Below are positions 12,355 through 22,680 of a stretch of DNA of 64,000 nt, piece by piece. The stretch spans positions 53,807,592-53,871,591 of the forward strand of contig CM055097.1 of NCBI GenBank assembly GCA_029204225.1, in the 5' to 3' direction. The notes beneath the pieces were generated by a model that made no database searches, was not told where the DNA came from, and worked only from the letters and a program-made list of their open reading frames with translations. The DNA comes from Diphasiastrum complanatum. Its lineage: Eukaryota > Streptophyta > Lycopodiopsida > Lycopodiales > Lycopodiaceae. The translations under genes and the position numbers were made by a program. Each line of letters opens with the position of its first letter. Position 1 is the stretch's first letter.

Positions 12355-13850
12355 TTCACTCTTCATCGTCAATTTTTGTATATCCTTCTGTGGTTGTATT
12401 GTCATGAAGAAATTCTTTGCTTGAGTATGCATCTAATAGATGTGCATTATCCTTGTTTCCACTAAGTTCAATAAACGTAGAGTACAGTGAATAATGGGAG
12501 CTCCTTAAAGAAACATTCTCATTAGTAAAACCTAGAATGTTCAAAACATAAAATCTCTTGACAAAAATGATCTTATTTGTTTTAACAAATTTATGTCCTC
12601 CTAAGTAATATGATAAAGCATTAACAACCATTATTAGTGTCTCCCCAACTAGAATGAACTTCGAATGGGCACAATACAGATCTCATTCTTTGAAAAATGC
12701 CTCAGATAGTGGCCAAGTCCACTATCCCTCTGGAACGAGGAAGCATGTTGTTTGAAACCACCTCGTCTCGCAGCAAAGCCATCAATTATGAGTGCATCCT
12801 GCAATAGAAAATAAGAGCTAAAAAAAAAACAAGTCATATTCAGAAGATAACAACATTCTTAAGCAATAAAGTTAAAATACTTATACATTTTTCATCATCG
12901 GCAGCGACCAAATCCGGATGATCAATATTATGACCGCCTACTAAAGAAGAATCATCTGTAAAATGCATTAATGATAGATGAGGGAAGCCCATCTGGGATT
13001 GAGATGCCATGCATTCTTCATCAGATGGCATGCTTCGTCCATGCTCAACAAAATTTGATAAAGCTTTCGTCATGCATTCTTCATCGGTCATAAGTCCATC
13101 TGCATCATCATAATCAATTTCAGGCACCAGGTCTTCGGTTTCAAAATCTACAATGTCGAAGAATTCAAAAATTGTGCCGGATAGTAAACAAAGCACCTCA
13201 TCCTCACGATAGTCAAAAAACTTACACAAATCAACTGTAGTACATCATCATTTATATGATACATAGGCAAATTAAAAAAAATATTTCGATTCATCTCCAA
13301 ACATTGATTCATCAGCAGTGATATTAGAGTCAATGAAAGAATCCCAAAGCACTTCAGTATCAACATCAAGGAAATCACTATCCTTATCAGGGGTGTCGAT
13401 AAGGAATGACTAATGTCTTTAAAGGATGATGGAACTGAGGATGAGATCATCTGAAGATCAGAAACAACAACTTCCTCATCATCTGAGATCTAAACTAGCA
13501 GAAAAAGTATGAAACTAGTCTGGTATTCAACAAAATGACATTTCCTCTTATAGACATGACACATTGTAGTGCATCTTATTTGTTGAAACAATCTAGTAAA
13601 CATCCTATCTAGTATCTGCTTGAACAACGGAAGGAAATGAACAAGATCAGTAAAATCCATGAACGAGAGAGGACCTATGGAGATAACAAGTATACTGACT
13701 ATATCCTTGAATCTAACATAGTGTTCATAAAATACTTCAGAATTAGGCTGCATAGTCTTGAAAACATGTAGATATGGGAGAAATAGCATGTGAAAGTAGT
13801 CTAAGTTCTCAGTAATTCCAAATTCAATAAGAAATGCACTCGACTAGATC
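12355..13850 (-). pseudogene. Hypothetical acidic protein gene, spliced, decayed
   Basis: Minus-strand segments, in order: SAFLIEFGITENLDYFHMLF onward (13850-13490); a segment with DSDFLDVDTEVLWDSFIDS; CKFFDYREDEVLCLLSG and a strongly acidic run with LMTDEECMTKAL and PSDEECMAS (13229-12900); then after a GCAG acceptor (~12798) ALIIDGFAARRGGFKQHASS (12797-12649); and, one frame over, LIMVVNALSYYLGG to TEGYTKIDDEE (12631-12356). The TDEEC/SDEEC pair suggests an internal duplication. I do not recognise the family. It is transcribed away from the H3-Ulp1 gene across a shared ~1 kb region. Frames do not join cleanly, so it is probably a pseudogene. Confidence 0.4.
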
Positions 13851-14139
13851 CCGAGGACGACGCCATCATTTTCAAACAAATATCACTTCTGTGCATGGGG
13901 TATGCAGACAGGAAAAAAGAGATTGTAAAGAACGTGCACATGAGCTATATGTATGGAAAATCCAGTTTGGATATCACACTAGTGCGCAGGTAGAAGACTA
14001 GCAACAATAGATACTACAAATAGTGTGCACAAGAGCAATATACCTCAGAAATCGAGAAAAAAAAGTAAAAACTTAATCGGTAGGCAATTTTTTCACATGT
14101 ATAGGTCAACGGTCAAACAAACACATGTCTATTCCCTAA

Positions 14140-14432
14140 TGGTTTGTACGACTACACGTGTGATCTGACTGTTGGACACGTGTTGACATGTGTCAGGAGT
14201 TCATTGGTAGAAAATGCAATACGACACGCCTTCCTAATGGTCCGTACGACTACACACGTGTGATCTGATTGTTGGACATATGTCACGAGGTCATTGGTTG
14301 GAAACGTGCCATGTGTCATCTCCTTATTGCACCATACGACAACACACGTGTGACCTGACATCTGGACACATGTCACGCGATCATTGCATGGATGAGATGA
14401 CAAGTGGCAAAATCTCATGAACTGACAGTTCG
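14140..14432. repeat. Three tandem ~93-bp units with CACGTG palindromes
   Basis: Units start near 14143, 14236 and 14328 (tttgtacgactac, tccgtacgactac, caccatacgacaac). Each contains acacgtgtga followed by 'ttggacac/atgtcacg'. They hold repeated G-box cores (CACGTG) and lie between the divergent genes at 12.4-13.85 kb and 14.8-16.5 kb, so they could be promoter elements (inference). Confidence 0.75.
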
Positions 14433-14524
14433 CATGTGCGACAAGACATGCGGTCTCACGTGTGAACAATTTTGATTAAAGTCCTTGACCCCGAGGCAGT
14501 TTTTTTCAAAAACATTTCTCCATC

Positions 14525-14775
14525 TTTTTGCATATCGCTCTTGTGTGATGCTAGTTTATGTGCCTTTCTGCCTACTACCATTCATGCACACAGATCCGAT
14601 ACACTGTACCTCCTCATATCGCTCTTGTGTGACCCTCTTCTATCTGCTTTTTACTTGTTATCCCCCTTGTGCATAGAAGCGATATATCCGTACATATCGC
14701 TCCTCTGCAACCACCATTACACTCGTTTCCGTCATATCTTACTTCTTGCACACAAGTCCGATATCCCTTTGACTA
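14525..14775. repeat. Tandem ~80-bp repeat, 'catatcgctc' unit
   Basis: 'catatcgctcttgtgtga' occurs near 14529 and 14617, with a diverged third copy near 14694 (catatcgctcctctgcaa). Each is followed by a tract ending in 'gcacacaagtccgatat' or a related form. It lies just upstream of the histone-like reading frame. Confidence 0.7.
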
Positions 14776-14780
14776 CCAGT

Positions 14781-16545
14781 ATGGACAGGAGAAAGTAAAA
14801 AAAGAGAGAGTTTTCTCTCTTGGTACTTCCTCAGATCCTGCCGTTCCCATTAATCCTCCCAGACGAACTAGAAAACGCAATCGTAGCAGGTGCCTATATG
14901 ATATTTGCAAATATAAAAAATCCACCCAACTCCTGATTCCCAAAGCACGATTTTACTGTGTTGTCCGCCCTATCACTAGGTTAGATCTCGGTAGTATAGT
15001 TAGGTTCACACCCGGGGCACTTCAGTGCCTTCAGGAGGTTGATGCGGATTATGAGAGCCTCTTTTTTGAGGACTCATTTTTTCTCGCCATACATGCCAAG
15101 TGAGTTACGATAATGCCTAAAGATTTTCAGCTGCTATACAGGATGAGAGATAGATATTCAAAATTACATATGTGTGAGCCAGCTGCTGCTCCTAGACCCG
15201 ATCCATTAGATAGGACAAACCTCCCTACCAAGAGGCTAGGAAGCAGCCAGCCCCCAAGAGAGCTCTGAAGAAAGTAAGAAGGGTTGTTAATCCAGAGTCT
15301 CTTTCTGTAGATAATGTAGATACTGCTACACTGGATTCGGTTGTAAACATAGCTACAACCATTTTGGATAATCCAATTATTCCTGTGGATACTTTTCATC
15401 CACCTCCTCCTTCTTTTATAGTTTTTTATACATATATAGATTCTGATGAATCTCTTAAATCTGAGAGTCAAATATCTGATGCTGTAGACAGAATTGGAGT
15501 TTCATTTTATTTTAGATTAGAGAAACTTGATTTTAGTATAAATTATAGGGTTATTGATTGTTTGGATCTGAAAAATAGACGAGCTTCTATCAGCGATCCT
15601 GTGATAGACTCTGGGGTCACACTCTTGCAATTTGACATTGCAAGAGATTCATCGAGTGAAATTTTGGTGCTCAATAATTTTTTCCTTCAGGCAAGTAAGG
15701 AGAAAAACGGTAATTTGTCACAATGTCTGTTTAGTGGATGCACACCAATTACAAAATATCTATTGGTGCCTTATCACTACAAGTAAGTCAATTATATGCT
15801 TCTTCTTGTTTATAGCTTTATCATTGGCAATATCATTTGAAATATTTCTCAGAATTGCAACTAATGGACTTTCTATTTTATTTTGTAGTGAGCACTGGAG
15901 TTTAAATCCAATCTCTATTATTAGGAGATCTATAGATAATTTTATTAAACTTTTTTGTGTAAAGATAAATTTGGCTGGTAATACACATAAGGATATTGAC
16001 TCAATCTTGCCGATTGTATGTAAATACATTCCACCAGAGACTCCCCATGCAACTGAATGAGATATCATCAGTTTGTAGGTAAAGTCTGTCCTTCTCATTA
16101 GCATTTTGAAATCAATAATATAATGTGTTCTTATTATTGTGTGGTTTTCCATTATTGATGTCTTGTGTGCTGAACTTTTTGCAGTCACCCCAGCAAATGA
16201 TTCATTCAGATGTGGGTGGTACACTTTGTACAGTGAAAAGTTGTTTTTTGAGTGGTTCATCCTTCAACAAGATGTTGATATTTCAAAGGTAATTACTTTT
16301 CTTTATTCTTGGTTTTGGAATCGTGATTCATTTTTCTATTCTAGAGATTTTCTAACCGTAACTAGTACGTGAATATTCTATATTGTAGTTTAAACTTCCT
16401 GAATACACTACACCCCAGGTGTACGTATTTAGGCAAGAAATGATCCTGAGCTATTGGTGAGGGTAAGGCTTCCCCCTGTTGATGATGGCGCACCGGATGA
16501 TGTTATTATACTAAATAAAGATTAGAAAAATATAGATATCATTGA
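14781..16545 (+). pseudogene. Histone H3/CENH3-like fold fused to Ulp1-like protease
   Basis: Exon 1 begins near 14781 (candidate ATG there is out of frame with the main reading). A basic tail RRTRKRNRSR leads into YDICKYKKSTQLLIPKARF, VVRPIT, RFTPGALQCLQE, FFEDSFFLAIHAK and VTIMPKDFQL: the H3 alpha-N to C-terminal helix in order. AAG-TGA-GTT at 15106 replaces the invariant Arg (CGA to TGA). LLIP and a loop 1 one residue longer than H3 are CENH3-like. After a net 1-nt shift near 15210 the frame runs through a basic linker to KYLLVPYHY. A GT-AG intron (15783-15888) is removed in frame to give NEHWSLNPISII, the Ulp1 catalytic His region. A later exon (~16186-16289) has PQQ in one frame and DSFRCGWYTLYSEKLF in the next, the Gln/Cys region. 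The last exon ends DDVIILNKD-stop at ~16525. Dead, but the order is clear. Confidence 0.7.
15783..15888 (+). other. Intron in the H3-Ulp1 gene
   Basis: Donor CAA|GTAAGT at 15783 and pyrimidine-rich acceptor ttttgtag at 15888. Removing it restores the reading frame as LVPYHY-NEHWSL, so the gene was spliced and is not a processed copy. Confidence 0.75.
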
Positions 16546-16844
16546 ACAAATATAGATTGAAAATGTATAGAATTGATAGGAGAATATACATTTATATATC
16601 AAATGCAGCTCCATTTTATTGAATTTGGGAACCCAAAATACATGTACTAATGCCCAACTTGGGCTTTCATTTATTGAATGAAAGAGTCTATACACAAATT
16701 TTGCTGAATTTTATTTGAAGCTATTGTTTTTCCACAATGTTGATTGTTGTAGATAGACCTTTGTAGCATGTTACTAGCTCCTGTCTTTTTCACATTTGTG
16801 ACAGGACAAATATTAGTGAACATGCCATTGCAAATCATTTTCCT
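16546..16844. other. No recognisable feature
   Basis: AT-rich 3' flank of the H3-Ulp1 gene. No terminal inverted repeat recognised. Confidence 0.4.
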
Positions 16845-17240
16845 TTAGTTTGTACTATTTTGAAATGGCATTAAACATAGAGTACTTACGAGTCTTCCAT
16901 TGATGATGAATCTAAAATAAGTCGGTAGATTGGTATGTAATAGAATGAGCTCTGCTTTGATAAAATCAAGCATCCAATGCTCTTCCACCTCAACCATAGT
17001 AAAAAATTCCTCATTGTGTATGATGCTTATCTCCTTTCGGTCTGTGTGACCATTTAGTTCAAAGTCTTGATCTAGTGGTAGCCATGTGCTGGTAGTTTTC
17101 TTGTATCTCTGATAGCTACATGTGAGACTGAGCATTTTTTTTTCGATATGATAACAGAAGATCATTGACGACCTTTTTATCCTGCATTCTATATCATTAT
17201 TTGTTTTACTGTCCCAGCCTTGATCCATGAGATCTGACAA
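16845..17240 (-). CDS. Unidentified ORF, 131 codons
   Basis: An open minus-strand frame, MSDLMDQGWDSKTNND onward, with a middle segment STWLPLDQDFELNGHTDRKE and an acidic FTMVEVEEHWMLDFIKAELI. Composition is protein-like and the length is above chance for this AT-rich stretch. I recognise no family and it lacks clear flanking signals. It may be a further exon or gene of the 10-17 kb cassette, or a chance frame. Confidence 0.25.
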   Translation of the reverse strand: MSDLMDQGWDSKTNNDIECRIKRSSMIFCYHIEKKMLSLTCSYQRYKKTTSTWLPLDQDFELNGHTDRKEISIIHNEEFFTMVEVEEHWMLDFIKAELILLHTNLPTYFRFIINGRLVSTLCLMPFQNSTN

Positions 17241-17589
17241 AGTCTCATCTAATAAATCCTTGCAAACAAATAAAGTTGGTGTCCTTGCTATTTAGGAAAA
17301 TCATATTGTCTCAAATAAACCAGACCAAAATTAGGTGTTTCCTTCACATATCTTAGATTTTATTTTTTGCTACTTTTTAATGATCCATCATGGGGGTTGC
17401 TATAAACTGATTAACCAAACTCACAATAGAAAAAAAAAAAATCAGGCCATGTGATGGTAAGATACATGATGCTTTCAACTAGCAAAACAATGTGACACCA
17501 ACTAGACCACTACCATGAATGCATGATAACCCTTACCAACCTTACTAGGTGTAGTTAATGACTTGCAATCAAACATATGAAATCACTTT
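17241..17589. other. No recognisable feature
   Basis: AT-rich, several stops in all frames, no motif recognised. Confidence 0.4.
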
Positions 17590-18075
17590 AGAGTTTCATA
17601 AATATTTTTATTTTAAGAAAGTTTGATATCATGTGCATTTTGCCACACTTCTGCCCCTGGACAATAATGTATAAGATCTAGATCCATCATCTCAAACTAT
17701 TTGCATGAATGGGTTTTGTTGGTATTTACAAGATCTTGCTCATTTCCAGTGATAATAATTTCATCAATATAAGCACTACCAAAATGACACTATTCCCATT
17801 TGTACAAATTGGGATCTAAAGTAGTTCTCACAAAATTGTTGCAAATAAAGCAATTTTCAATGCATCCATACCATGCTTGTGGTGCTTGTTTGAGGCCAAA
17901 TAGTGCCTTTCATAGCTTGCACACATTGTCCCCTTGCCCTTCCATAACAAAGCCTTGTGGTTGGAGCATATACACTTTCTCTTTCAGATTTTCATTTAGA
18001 TTAGCAAGCTTTACATCCATTTGATGGATCTTCCATTTGTGACCTATTGTATGGGATATAGCAATGTATAGTAGA
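17590..18075 (-). pseudogene. Copia reverse transcriptase fragment
   Basis: The minus strand reads WKIHQMDVKLANLNENLKEK, VYMLQPQGFVMEGQGDNVCK, ALFGLKQAPQAWYG and DPNLYKWE, then YIDEIIITGNEQDL. This is the core of Copia RT. The usual YVDDI active-site motif appears as YIDEI, and stops lie after CKL and KWE. Gag, protease and integrase are not recognised upstream, so it is an isolated fragment. Confidence 0.9.
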
Positions 18076-18648
18076 CATACATTGGGTTTTGAGCTTCAAT
18101 ATATATATCATTGAAAATTATAGCTCTATTTACAATGGTTCTTTATGCCTGCACTTTAAGTTTGGGAATTTATTTGACTATCTTGTGCCTTATAACCATT
18201 ATTACAAGTTGCTCTATTTACAAACATAGCATAGTTGTTCAAACCATTTTATTAACTATCCTATTGACTAATTATAGTCTAATTTAGCACCATGACTATA
18301 TTTAGCATTACCTATTATTTAGCACATGCGCTAATTGCATGCAAGACATGACACTATCCCTACTTAAACATTTATGTCCTAAAAATGAAGATCATGTGTG
18401 ATACTTCATCGAGTGTCATGCTCCATGAATCCCTTGATAGTCAGTGCAAATCTTTGGCTACATGTAATGAAAGAATAATTTTTCCTGTAATGTTCTCGTT
18501 GATCACCATTCTTTGTTGATCAGATATTGTTGTCTTATGTTTTGCTTCCAACTTATTATTGTAGAGTGAGGTTGTGACAACTTTTCTATTGAATTTAATT
18601 ACAAGTTTATTGCATATATTTTATAAAATCATTAAAGAAGAGGTTTAT
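18076..18648. other. AT-rich sequence, no gene recognised
   Basis: Possible continuation of degraded Copia pol on the minus strand just above 18075 (KWKIHQMDV is preceded by an RT-like stretch), but nothing firm beyond. The last five bases (18644-18648, TTTAT) are the left target duplication of the next element. Confidence 0.4.
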
Positions 18649-19395
18649 TATAGCGGGTATTTCCTATCCACCTTCAACCCTAGATCCAAGCACACAAGCA
18701 TCAAGGAGATGAAGAGGATTGACTAGTTGTCACGCGGAGATTCGTTCCCATGAGAGCGATAGCATATTTCATAATCCATCAAATGCATATGATTCATATC
18801 TCATACTAAGATCCATTAACACTAAGCATTAACACTACATCCATTAACACTAGATCCACAACAATGATAGAGACTTACTCTTCTCTCTCTTACTTTCTCT
18901 CTCACAAAAAGCATAAGAATGATCAATCCCAATAGGCATCAAATCCAACAATCAGCAAATCCAAAGAAAACATGAGAGTTAGAGGAGGAAAATGAAGAGC
19001 AAGGACATTCCATATTCATTCCATAAGAGGGCCAACCTGCTTGTATTGAATTGAAGAGAATACGTACAAATGATTCGAATCCACCACTATATATAGTGGA
19101 TTTTAGGGCTTTGGCCTCAAATCCTATTGGCCAATTTCTACCCTAAGTATTTGAAATTCAAAAAGTGGAGGGAACTGATTTGAATTTTGGTGGGAATCCT
19201 TTTTATTCACTAACTTGACTATTAGGCCCTGCAACATTAAAAGTCCCACAAAAAGACCTAAAGTCCTTTTATTAACTTCTAACTAATCAAATAGCTATGT
19301 GATCATCGGGTTGGACTTACACACACAGGGTGCCAAATCCCTCTCACCTATTAACTATGGTTAGGGTTTTCTCGATATCCGCAAACCCTCCAACA
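18649..19395 (-). repeat. 3' LTR of the Athila/Tat-like element
   Basis: Full-length copy (747 bp). Its first ~75 bp and last ~27 bp match the shortened copy at 20210-20316 (shared: ggtatttcctatccacc and aaccctccaaca). Confidence 0.88.
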
Positions 19396-20189
19396 GTATC
19401 CCCCACCAAAACTGGTGGCGGTCCCATGACACCAACCTCGACGCTTGAATGCAAATTTCAATAATAACCATATGGGTTTGGTAGCCATTCATGATAACCT
19501 TGTTCATTGACAAATGGGTAGTCGACACCATCCAAAAAAAGATCCTTAGATAATGCTTGTTGATTTTGATCCTTGTAGATAGGTACAGCTACTAGCAATG
19601 ACATTGTTGAAGCTAATGACAAGGTTACAGTTTTTTTTTTTTTGACATTTTCAAAAGTTTGTAACTTCCTCAATATTTAACGAAATGAGAAAAAAATTAT
19701 ATCTCCACAAAGCCCTTTCAATGCTATACAGCTCTATCTATTCAGATTGAATTTTAAAAGATAGAAGTTAGTGCAAAAAATGGATCAAATGGGGCAGAAA
19801 AATAAAAATAAAAAACAGAATTTTTGGTTTTTGACAAATTTACAAAATTTTGTTGCCAACTTCAAAGAATTTTAACTTGCTCAATACTCAACGGAATCCA
19901 AAAACAATTACATGGATAGAAAGCCCTTTAATGCTCTACAATCTTACCAATTTAGAACGAATTACAAAGAATAGAAAGTTGGGCAAAAATTGAATCAAAA
20001 AGAGCAAAAAAATAAAAAATAAATAAAAAACAAAAAATACAGTCCCCACTCATTTTTTGAATGTTTTTGGACATAACTCTCACAAATCACATCCATAATG
20101 CAAAACTAACCCTAGCATGCCAAAACCAAGATGCCTAAATGCAAGCTAACCATCATAAACATGCTGAAAATGAAAATTCAGCATAGCTC

Positions 20190-20206
20190 CCCGGCAACAG
20201 CGCCAA
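20190..20206 (-). other. tRNA-Asp-type primer binding site
   Basis: Plus-strand ccccggcaacagcgcca is the complement of TGGCGCTGTTGCCGGGG, typical of plant Athila/Tat Gypsy elements (one base off the usual TGGCGCCGTTGCC). Confidence 0.85.
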
Positions 20207-20209
20207 AAT

Positions 20210-20316
20210 TGTAGTAGGTATTTCCTATCCACCCTTAACCCTAGATCCAAGCACACAAGCATCAAAGAGATGAAGAGGATTAACTAGTTGCCTCGATATC
20301 CACAAACCCTCCAACA
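20210..20316 (-). repeat. 5' LTR with large internal deletion
   Basis: TGTAGTAGGTATTTCC start and CCCTCCAACA end match the other LTR. The middle is gone, joined at 'gattaactagttg|cctcgatatcc'. Confidence 0.88.
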
Positions 20317-20321
20317 TTTAT

Positions 20322-21540
20322 GAAATGCAAGATGGGCCTTTGACTAGCATTCTAGTAGGCATGGGTTGACATAATACATGCAACAAGACATTCGATAATA
20401 TTTTTCCCAACATCTTTTTAGATCAGACAAGGTATCCAATTCTTAATTCATCTCTTTTTATCTCTACATATGGTCCTACTGCCTTGTCCATAATGTGAAG
20501 TAATGATTTCATTCTGTAGCTCTAATCCGTTTGATAGAGCAATGAGATTAAAGCACTACATCTAGCTGTTATCAGTCGCTATCAATCAGTTCGAAATTTG
20601 TTGGATTTTGGCCCCGATCGTGAAGAATTCTGTACTTCAAGTCAAAATTAGATATAGGATCAAAATTGTGATGTAGGATCGAAATTGTTCGAGGTCAAAA
20701 TGAAATTGAAATTGACCTAGGTCGAAGGATCAAATCAGATCTATCTTAATGGATTTCAAAATTGATCAAATGATTGAATCAAATCGATCCTATTAGGTCG
20801 TGACAATATTTTGATATTGATAATTCGATTCATACTGATGATTTCGACTTGCTATTGTTTCTGACTCGATTCTTCATATATTTCGGTAGTTTCAAGTCTT
20901 GATAGACAAACTGAATGGATTTGGATTAGAGTAGGGTTTGAAGCATTGTTGAAATCCATATGCAGAAAGTAACAAACCTAAACAATCTCTAACTATGAGA
21001 CCTTGTCAAGATGTAGGAACATCCAAAAAAATTGTCAATATCTTCCAGTGGATCAAGTATGATGAGAGACTTGTTTTTGACCTATACTAATGTCAAAAAT
21101 TAGAGAGCATAACATCCATAAAGATGCGTAAAAAATAGGTCATGGTCATCATTCACATAAGCAAGACAATGTAGAAAATTCTACACAATGTAGAGACCTA
21201 TCACCTCCTCCAATATCTTCATCAAAATGAGGTATGTACATCAATTAATAAACTAGAAATGGAAGACATAACTAAACAAAAGAGGGATAAGCTTTCTCAG
21301 CCTTATCCCTTAGATTCCACGCGTGTGGACAACCACACTTTCACATGGAGATCAATTTGACAACCAAGATCAAGTTTGGGCCTTTGTATTAAGAGAAAGA
21401 TCAAATCAAACGAGTGAGCAGTGTAAATGTCTGTAATTGTAGCTTGAATTTGGAGTACAATCCAATTTTCAATAAATTAAATTACTTCTTACTTCCTATG
21501 ATCAAAGGTTATGATCATGTTTTTGATAATGATTTATGTG
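20322..21540. other. AT-rich sequence, no gene recognised
   Basis: No conserved domain in either strand. The portion 20600-20880 is unusually rich in 'gatcgaaattg/ggatcaaa'-type repeats. Confidence 0.4.
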
Positions 21541-22081
21541 GATATACTTCTAAGTAGTTAGATTCAACCAAGTGGTGGAGGATCTGGGAAGAGATCATTT
21601 CCTTCTTGAGGTTCCCAACCATCAGGAAGTTGTTCAGAAGCTAGGTGACAGCATGGAGGGTGGGATCACGAATGGCTTCCAACATATAACCATCATTCGT
21701 ATGGTACTGGTTGATGGTGGTATCAACAAATGGCTTTATGACTGATTTGGCATGTTTGTGAGATGGAGTTGGTCAAGGCCTAGAAATGATACCTATGGCC
21801 TCACTGACCCGCACCTTGTACACGACTCCTTGAAAAGTGAAATAAAACGTGGCCTTGGTTTCATTCCAAGTACCAAACGCCATGTTAATGAGCTCCATAC
21901 TTATTTTGTTTGAGAAGGCCCTGTCATGGATCCCCATCGTCGTGAGCAAGGGCTCAGCAAGGTTCAACCATTCAGCCACTCTGCTTGTGCTAGGAAGTGA
22001 CATGATGTCCGTTGAGATTGGAACATCACGTAGTACGACAAATCTGGGTGAAAGATGGGGATCTGACTCGGTAGAAGACAT
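21541..22081 (-). pseudogene. Unknown repeat-family ORF, copy 1
   Basis: The minus frame begins MSSTESDPHLSPRFVVLRDV and runs STDIMSLPSTSRVAEWLNLA, EPLLTTMGIHDRAFSNKISM, FYFTFQGVVYKVRVSEAIGI. It is interrupted, then resumes as IKPFVDTTINQYHTNDGYML, EAIRDPTLHAVT and LLNNFLMVGNLKKEMISSQI. It aligns colinearly with the plus-strand ORF at 62630-63300. The IW/TW...FYFTFQG...V segment faintly recalls the plant mobile domain and plant transposon-associated proteins, but I would not assign it. A stop after VT and a break near 21775 mark it as a pseudogene. Confidence 0.75.
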
Positions 22082-22680
22082 GGTGGCAAAGAATAATAAG
22101 TAAAACTGAGAATGGAAGGCTTGTGTATCATAAGGCTGTGTAAAAGTTTTGAAAAAGTTAGGTCGCGAGAAAAATTCGCAAGAGCTTCGCTATCACAAGT
22201 GAGAAAGGAAATCGAAATCAACCCTTTTATAAGCTAATTTTGAGCGTCTATTAGACAAAGTACTAGTTTGGCTGAACAGTTCTGGACAAAAATATGCAAG
22301 CATGTTCAGTACTATGCAAATAGCTTCCAAAATTCTCAACGAAGGTTCTTGGCCAATGGTATAGATCAGTGAAAGTTCTGGAGGTCTAACCCTCGCCTAA
22401 GTGCATCCTTCGCCTAGGTACTACATTTGATAGAAAATTTCAAGATCTAAACCTATGTCCAACCTAATTTTGGCATTCTAAATCCATCTGTCAAGACGAC
22501 GAAGGTTCATAATGAATGTAGCATGCTCGGCGAAGGTTCCCAAAGTGGAATATCTTTGAACTCTCACCTAGCTTGAAAACAGGTACTTACTGTGCAAACC
22601 AACCTTTGCCCACCTCAATATAGGTAAATCTGAACTAGATGTATGATCAAGAAGCTAGGCGAAGGTTCATATGACTGTTT
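22082..22680. repeat. Upstream flank with dispersed cgaaggttc motifs
   Basis: The nonamer cgaaggttc occurs near 22339, 22501, 22541 and 22660. This flank lies upstream of ORF copy 1 (minus) and has no recognised coding sequence; it may be the leader or LTR of that element. Confidence 0.4.

Larger units (their letters stand above)
18649..20316 (-). mobile_element. Short Athila/Tat-like (Gypsy) LTR element
   Basis: Minus orientation. 3' LTR 18649-19395, internal region 19396-20209, 5' LTR 20210-20316. The 5-bp target duplication TTTAT flanks it (18644-18648, 20317-20321). The minus primer binding site TGGCGCTGTTGCCGGGG, near 20190-20206, is the tRNA-Asp type used by plant Athila/Tat Gypsy elements. 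A purine tract (GGTGGGGGATAC, minus) adjoins the 3' LTR. The internal region is only ~0.8 kb and holds at most a gag scrap (19673-19458, EQGYHEWLPNPYGYY), so the element is non-autonomous. The 5' LTR kept only its two ends and has lost ~640 bp. Confidence 0.9.

Noticed and set aside
14669-14780. In-frame extension of the histone-like ORF upstream to ATG at 14669
   Set aside because: It reads through an 80-bp tandem repeat and gives no histone-tail-like sequence; a start near 14781 fits better.
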